From 2-02-FULL-55-14 sp964534125 (GTDB lineage: Bacteria; Bacteroidota; Ignavibacteria; UBA10030), in the NCBI GenBank assembly GCA_964534125.1, contig CAZHOJ010000007.1, positions 62,001 to 126,000 of the forward strand: a stretch of 64,000 nt of DNA, given 5' to 3'. The position numbers and the translations under genes are program-made. Below are positions 60,472 through 64,000 of the stretch, in pieces (within the stretch, counting starts at the first letter, position 1; each line of letters opens with the position of its first letter). The notes beneath the pieces were generated by a model. It was given only the letters and a program-made list of their open reading frames with translations. It ran no database searches and had not been told where the DNA came from.

Positions 60472-61515
60472 ATGAAACTCAGAATGATCAGCCTTATCCT
60501 GGCCGTTCTGCTGGCAGCCCCGGAACTGAGGGCTCAGCTGCAACTGAACGGTGCGGGTGCGACCTTCCCGTACGTCCTCTACTCGAAGTGGTTCGACGTG
60601 TACAACAAGAAGACGGGGATCCAGTTCAACTATCAGTCGATAGGCAGCGGCGGCGGTATCAAGCAGGTCATCGAAGGGACCGTTGATTTCGGCGCCACGG
60701 ACGGCCCGATGAACGAGAAACAGCTTGCAGAAGCGAAGGAGAAGCAGGGGACCGACGTGCTGCACATTCCCACCGTCATGGGCGCGGTCGTTGCGACATA
60801 CAACGTGGAGATCGCAACCGATCACCTGAAGCTGCCGGCCGACGTGCTGGCGGATATCTTCCTCGGCAAGGTCAAGAAATGGAACGACCCCCGGATCGCC
60901 GATGCCAACCCGGGTGTGGACCTTCCTGCAAAGGCCATCATTGTCGTCCACCGTTCAGATGGCAGCGGAACCTCGTACATCTTCACCGACTACCTGTCGA
61001 AGGTGAGCCCGGAGTGGGAACAGAAGGTCGGTAAGGGAACCTCAGTCCGCTGGGTCCTGGGCCTCGGCGGCAAGGGCAACGAAGGTGTGGCCGGCATGGT
61101 GAAGCAGACCGGAGGGTCGATCGGCTACGTCGAGCTGGCATATGCGGTCCAGAACAAGCTCCCGTATGCTGCAGTGCAGAACAAGTCGGGCAATTATGTC
61201 GTCCCGTCCATCGAGTCGGTCACGGCGGCAGCCAAGAACGAAGCCTCCCACATGCCTGCCGATTTCCGTGTATCGATCACGGATCCCGATGGGAAGGATT
61301 CCTATCCGATAGGCGGGTTCACGTGGCTCCTCATCTATAAAGACCAGAAGGATGCGGCGAAAGCAAAGGCGCTCGTCGACTTCCTGCAGTGGGCCGTGAC
61401 GGATGGCGAAAAGTACGCCCCCGAACTTCTCTATGCGCCGCTCCCTGACAACGTCGTGGCGATGGTGCAAAAGGCCATAAAAACAATTACGTTGAACGGC
61501 CAGCCGATCAAGTAA
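60472..61515 (+). CDS. pstS: Phosphate ABC transporter substrate-binding protein
   Basis: The 347-residue protein has a signal sequence (LAVLLAAPELRAQ) and the canonical PstS loops: LNGAGATFPYVLYSKWF, ...YQSIGSGGGIKQVIEGTVDF..., ATDGPMN, HRSDGSGTSYIFTDYLSKV and ...GSIGYVELAYA.... It binds periplasmic phosphate and delivers it to PstCA. It follows the porin by 51 bp and pstC by 9 bp. No separate Pho box is seen in front of it. Confidence 0.96.
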   Translation: MKLRMISLILAVLLAAPELRAQLQLNGAGATFPYVLYSKWFDVYNKKTGIQFNYQSIGSGGGIKQVIEGTVDFGATDGPMNEKQLAEAKEKQGTDVLHIPTVMGAVVATYNVEIATDHLKLPADVLADIFLGKVKKWNDPRIADANPGVDLPAKAIIVVHRSDGSGTSYIFTDYLSKVSPEWEQKVGKGTSVRWVLGLGGKGNEGVAGMVKQTGGSIGYVELAYAVQNKLPYAAVQNKSGNYVVPSIESVTAAAKNEASHMPADFRVSITDPDGKDSYPIGGFTWLLIYKDQKDAAKAKALVDFLQWAVTDGEKYAPELLYAPLPDNVVAMVQKAIKTITLNGQPIK

Positions 61516-61524
61516 AGGGTCTTC

Positions 61525-62481
61525 GTGGCTTCATCAGCAAAATCTGTCGCATCTCCGACAGCAAGGACGTTCCGAAGCATGGGTGACGCGGTGTTCCATC
61601 GCGTCACCCAGTTTTTTGCGTTCCTCATTCTCGCGCTCGTCCTCCTGACGGCGTACGAGATGTATGCGGCATCGAAGCTCTCCCTCGAAGAGTTCGGTTT
61701 CGGGTTCGTGACATCGACCATCTGGGACCCAGTGCTGGAAGAGTATGGGGCCCTTCCGTTCATCTATGGCACGCTCGTCACATCTTTCCTGGCATTGCTT
61801 ATTGCACTTCCTTTGAGCATCGGCATCGCGGTCTTCCTCTCGGAACTTGCTCCGCCATGGCTGGAGAGGCCTGTGTCGTTCTTCGTCGAACTGCTCGCTG
61901 CCATTCCAAGTATCGTCTACGGCCTCTGGGGATTCTTCGTGATGGTCCCCTGGCTTCGGGAGCATATCCAGCCGTTCCTCATCGAGGAGCTGGGATTCAT
62001 TCCGCTGTTCGATGGTGCGCCGTATGGTGTCGGCATGCTTGCAGCGTCGGTGATCCTGGGTATCATGATCCTCCCGATCATCGCTTCCATCTCTCGTGAC
62101 ATCCTGAAGGCGGTCCCGATGACCCAGCGCGAGGCCGCTCTCGGCCTCGGTTCGACACGGTGGGAGGCCACTCGTATCGCGATCAGCTATTCCCGGTCGG
62201 GTATCCTCGGTGCGACGATCCTGGCGCTTGGCCGAGCCCTCGGTGAGACGATGGCCGTGACGATGGTCATCGGGAACCGCCCGGAGATCTCGTGGTCGCT
62301 GATGGACCCCGGGCACACGATGGCAAGCGTCCTGGCGAACGAGTTCACGGAGGCGACGTCGGAGATGTACCTGAGCGCGCTCATCGAGATAGCCCTCATC
62401 CTTTTCATTATCACGCTCATCGTGAACGCCTTCGCACGGCTTCTCGTATGGAGCGTCACAAAGGGTGAGGTGCAGAGATGA
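61525..62481 (+). CDS. pstC: Phosphate ABC transporter permease PstC
   Basis: From GTG 61525 the protein has 318 residues with about six membrane segments and the PstC permease pattern: VFLSELAPPWLERPVSFFVE, AAIPSIVYGLWGFFV, and the ABC-coupling loop REAALGLGSTRWEATRIAI. AAAGGG six bases upstream supports the GTG; ATG 61579 is an alternative. It forms the channel with PstA. The stop overlaps pstA by 4 bp. Confidence 0.95.
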   Translation: MASSAKSVASPTARTFRSMGDAVFHRVTQFFAFLILALVLLTAYEMYAASKLSLEEFGFGFVTSTIWDPVLEEYGALPFIYGTLVTSFLALLIALPLSIGIAVFLSELAPPWLERPVSFFVELLAAIPSIVYGLWGFFVMVPWLREHIQPFLIEELGFIPLFDGAPYGVGMLAASVILGIMILPIIASISRDILKAVPMTQREAALGLGSTRWEATRIAISYSRSGILGATILALGRALGETMAVTMVIGNRPEISWSLMDPGHTMASVLANEFTEATSEMYLSALIEIALILFIITLIVNAFARLLVWSVTKGEVQR

Positions 62482-63323
62482 GCATGTACCTGGCCTACAG
62501 GCGCTCGAAGAACTGGGTGATGTACGCGCTCTGTATTCTCAGCACGCTTGTAGCTGTCGTTCCTCTGTTCCTCATCTTCTATCACACCATCTCCCTTGGA
62601 GCGAGCGCCATCAACTGGGAGTTCTTCACGGAGCTGCCCAAACCGGTGGGTGAAGAGGGGGGAGGACTGGCGAACGCGATCGTGGGAACGCTCATCCTCG
62701 TGGGGCTGGGAAGCGTCCTCGGCCTTCCGATCGGCATCCTCGGTGGGATCTATCTGTCGGAGTATGAGAACAACAAGTTCTCGACGACGGTCCGGTTCAT
62801 GACCGATGTACTCAACGGGGTACCGTCCATCGTCATGGGAGTCGTCGCGTATACGCTCGTTGTCATCCCGATGAAGCACTTCTCAGCGTATGCCGGAGGT
62901 GTCGCTCTCGGCATACTGATGATCCCGACGATCACACGGACCACCGAGGAGATGCTCAAGACCGTTCCGCGGTCATACAGGGAGGCGGCTCTCGCGCTCG
63001 GCATTCCGCAGTGGAAGACGACCCTCCTGATCGTTCTGCGTACGGCGATGGGCGGTGTTGTCACCGGCATCATGCTCTCGATCGCACGGGCTGCCGGTGA
63101 GACCGCACCGCTGCTGTTCACGGCCCTCAACAACAGGTTCTGGCACACCTCGCTGGACCAGCCTATCGCCTCACTGACAGTTTTCATCTACAATTATGGT
63201 GTCTCGCCGTTCGATGACTGGATCTCTCAGGCATGGGGCGGGGCGCTCGTTCTGATCACCCTGATCCTGGTGCTGAGCGTTGCTGTGCGGTTCGCGACAC
63301 GGAGCCCGGGAGGAAGACGCTGA
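62478..63323 (+). CDS. pstA: Phosphate ABC transporter permease PstA
   Basis: The 281-residue membrane protein shows the PstA pattern: LGLPIGILGGIYLSEY, LNGVPSIVMGVVAYTLVV, TTEEMLKTVPRSYREAALAL and a coupling loop, and GGVVTGIMLSIARAAGETAPLLF. It partners PstC in the phosphate channel. It starts on the pstC stop (ATGA) and is followed 3 bp later by pstB. The length is normal. Confidence 0.95.
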   Translation: MSMYLAYRRSKNWVMYALCILSTLVAVVPLFLIFYHTISLGASAINWEFFTELPKPVGEEGGGLANAIVGTLILVGLGSVLGLPIGILGGIYLSEYENNKFSTTVRFMTDVLNGVPSIVMGVVAYTLVVIPMKHFSAYAGGVALGILMIPTITRTTEEMLKTVPRSYREAALALGIPQWKTTLLIVLRTAMGGVVTGIMLSIARAAGETAPLLFTALNNRFWHTSLDQPIASLTVFIYNYGVSPFDDWISQAWGGALVLITLILVLSVAVRFATRSPGGRR

Positions 63324-63326
63324 GCC

Positions 63327-64000
63327 ATGAACGATGTTCTCCAGCGACAGTCCGACCACGTGACGATGAACCGGACGCAGTCACACCACGCTCCTCCGGA
63401 CCAGACCACGCTTCCGAAGATCCGTGCGCACGAGGTGCGGGCCTTCTTCGGAGAGCTTGAGGCCATCAAGGGCATCTCGCTCGATGTACCGGCGAACAGT
63501 GTCGTCGCCATCATCGGGCCATCAGGGTGCGGCAAGTCGACGTTCCTCCGGGCCATCAACAGGATGCACGAGACCGTCCCGGGCGGGCGGGTCATGGGCA
63601 AGATCCTGCTCGACGGGAACGACATCTATGCTGGTGACCCCGTCGCTATCCGCCGACGGATCGGCATGGTGTTCCAGAAGCCGAATCCCTTCCCGACAAT
63701 GAGCATCTTCGACAATGTCGCCGCCGGTCTGCGGTTCAACGGTATCCGGGACAAGAAGGTGCTTGCAGAGACAGTGGAACGGAGTCTGCATCAGGCGGCA
63801 TTGTGGGACGAAGTGAAGGACTCTCTGAACAAGAATGGCATGAGCCTGTCGGGTGGGCAGCAGCAGCGCCTCTGCATCGCGCGGACGCTGGCCATCAGCC
63901 CGGAGGTCATCCTGATGGACGAGCCGGCGAGCGCCCTCGACCCGATCTCGACGGCAAAGATCGAAGAGCTCATCTATGACATGAAGCGGGAGTACACGAT
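63327..64000 (+). CDS. pstB: Phosphate ABC transporter ATP-binding protein PstB (3' end cut by window edge)
   Basis: The visible 224 residues show Walker A (IGPSGCGKSTFLRAINRM), the Q-loop (GMVFQKPNPFPTMSIFDNV), the signature LSGGQQQRLCIARTL and Walker B (VILMDEPASALDP). It powers PstCA. About 35 extra residues precede the core, and ATG 63366 is an alternative start. Genes such as phoU would be expected beyond the right edge; nothing is visible. Confidence 0.96.
   Translation, partial: MNDVLQRQSDHVTMNRTQSHHAPPDQTTLPKIRAHEVRAFFGELEAIKGISLDVPANSVVAIIGPSGCGKSTFLRAINRMHETVPGGRVMGKILLDGNDIYAGDPVAIRRRIGMVFQKPNPFPTMSIFDNVAAGLRFNGIRDKKVLAETVERSLHQAALWDEVKDSLNKNGMSLSGGQQQRLCIARTLAISPEVILMDEPASALDPISTAKIEELIYDMKREYT

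Noticed and set aside
1..64000. tRNA, rRNA or phage genes
   Set aside because: No cloverleaf with a GTTCRANTC loop was found in the gaps, no rRNA sequence, and no integrase, capsid or terminase motif.

Overview
The window is GC-rich, densely coded chromosomal DNA from a Gram-negative bacterium, most likely of the Bacteroidota/Ignavibacteriota (FCB) branch. The signs are a surface protein ending in a Por/T9SS-type sorting domain (NFPNPFNPST motif), a TonB receptor with an N-terminal carboxypeptidase-like domain, Bacteroidota-type -10 elements (TAnnTTTG-like), DUF5916 and DUF4097 proteins, and flavin-dependent ThyX. No rRNA or tRNA gene was seen, so the lineage is inference.

Region 1 (1-7.3 kb): the edge-truncated thyX, an M49-like zinc lipoprotein, and an operon of GMC oxidoreductase, its subunit-3 partner and agmatinase. 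Three small overlapping envelope genes follow. Region 2 (7.56-12.85 kb): one operon with an NSS transporter, an ornithine-cyclodeaminase-family reductase, a trans-3-hydroxyproline dehydratase (Thr in place of the second racemase Cys), an enolase-superfamily enzyme and a GNAT. Together they read as uptake and catabolism of 3-hydroxyprolines. Region 3 (12.9-14.5 kb): intergenic palindromic repeats, a four-helix-bundle protein and a DUF2721 protein. Region 4 (14.6-35.3 kb): housekeeping and envelope genes (GHL10 lipoprotein, histidine kinase, purA, murA, a membrane gluzincin, a TPR membrane protein, eno, a phosphohexomutase, a DUF5916 protein, rlmD, an M28 membrane peptidase, an alpha/beta hydrolase). 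Region 5 (35.4-39.3 kb): an ECF sigma factor, a zinc-finger/HEAT anti-sigma factor and two beta-solenoid DUF4097 proteins, closed by a terminator. Region 6 (39.4-44.1 kb): a glycosyltransferase, then Ppx, two thymidylate-kinase-like proteins (one with an altered P-loop) and SixA.

Region 7 (44.1-64 kb) looks like a phosphate-starvation regulon. Six intergenic sites carry three or four TAAC-like repeats at exact 11-bp spacing, the pattern of PhoP/PhoB boxes, each in front of a transcription unit: (1) a TonB receptor; (2) a T9SS-exported repeat protein with a 1.29-kb near-perfect internal duplication; (3) glycosyltransferase, metallophosphoesterase and HAD phosphatase, resembling a PlcP/Agt-type lipid-remodelling cassette; (4) a 42-residue membrane peptide; (5) a short leader RNA with a terminator, then an M28 peptidase and a PstS-like lipoprotein; (6) a porin followed by pstS-pstC-pstA-pstB, which runs off the right edge. 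A six-hairpin glycosidase lies on the opposite strand inside this region. A 16-base motif directly upstream of two terminators (50300 and 56351) suggests a shared structured RNA.

The regulon, with its lipid cassette, micro-membrane protein, RNA motif and duplicated surface protein, is the best candidate for an undescribed system here. No sequence search was run; family names rest on motifs read by eye.
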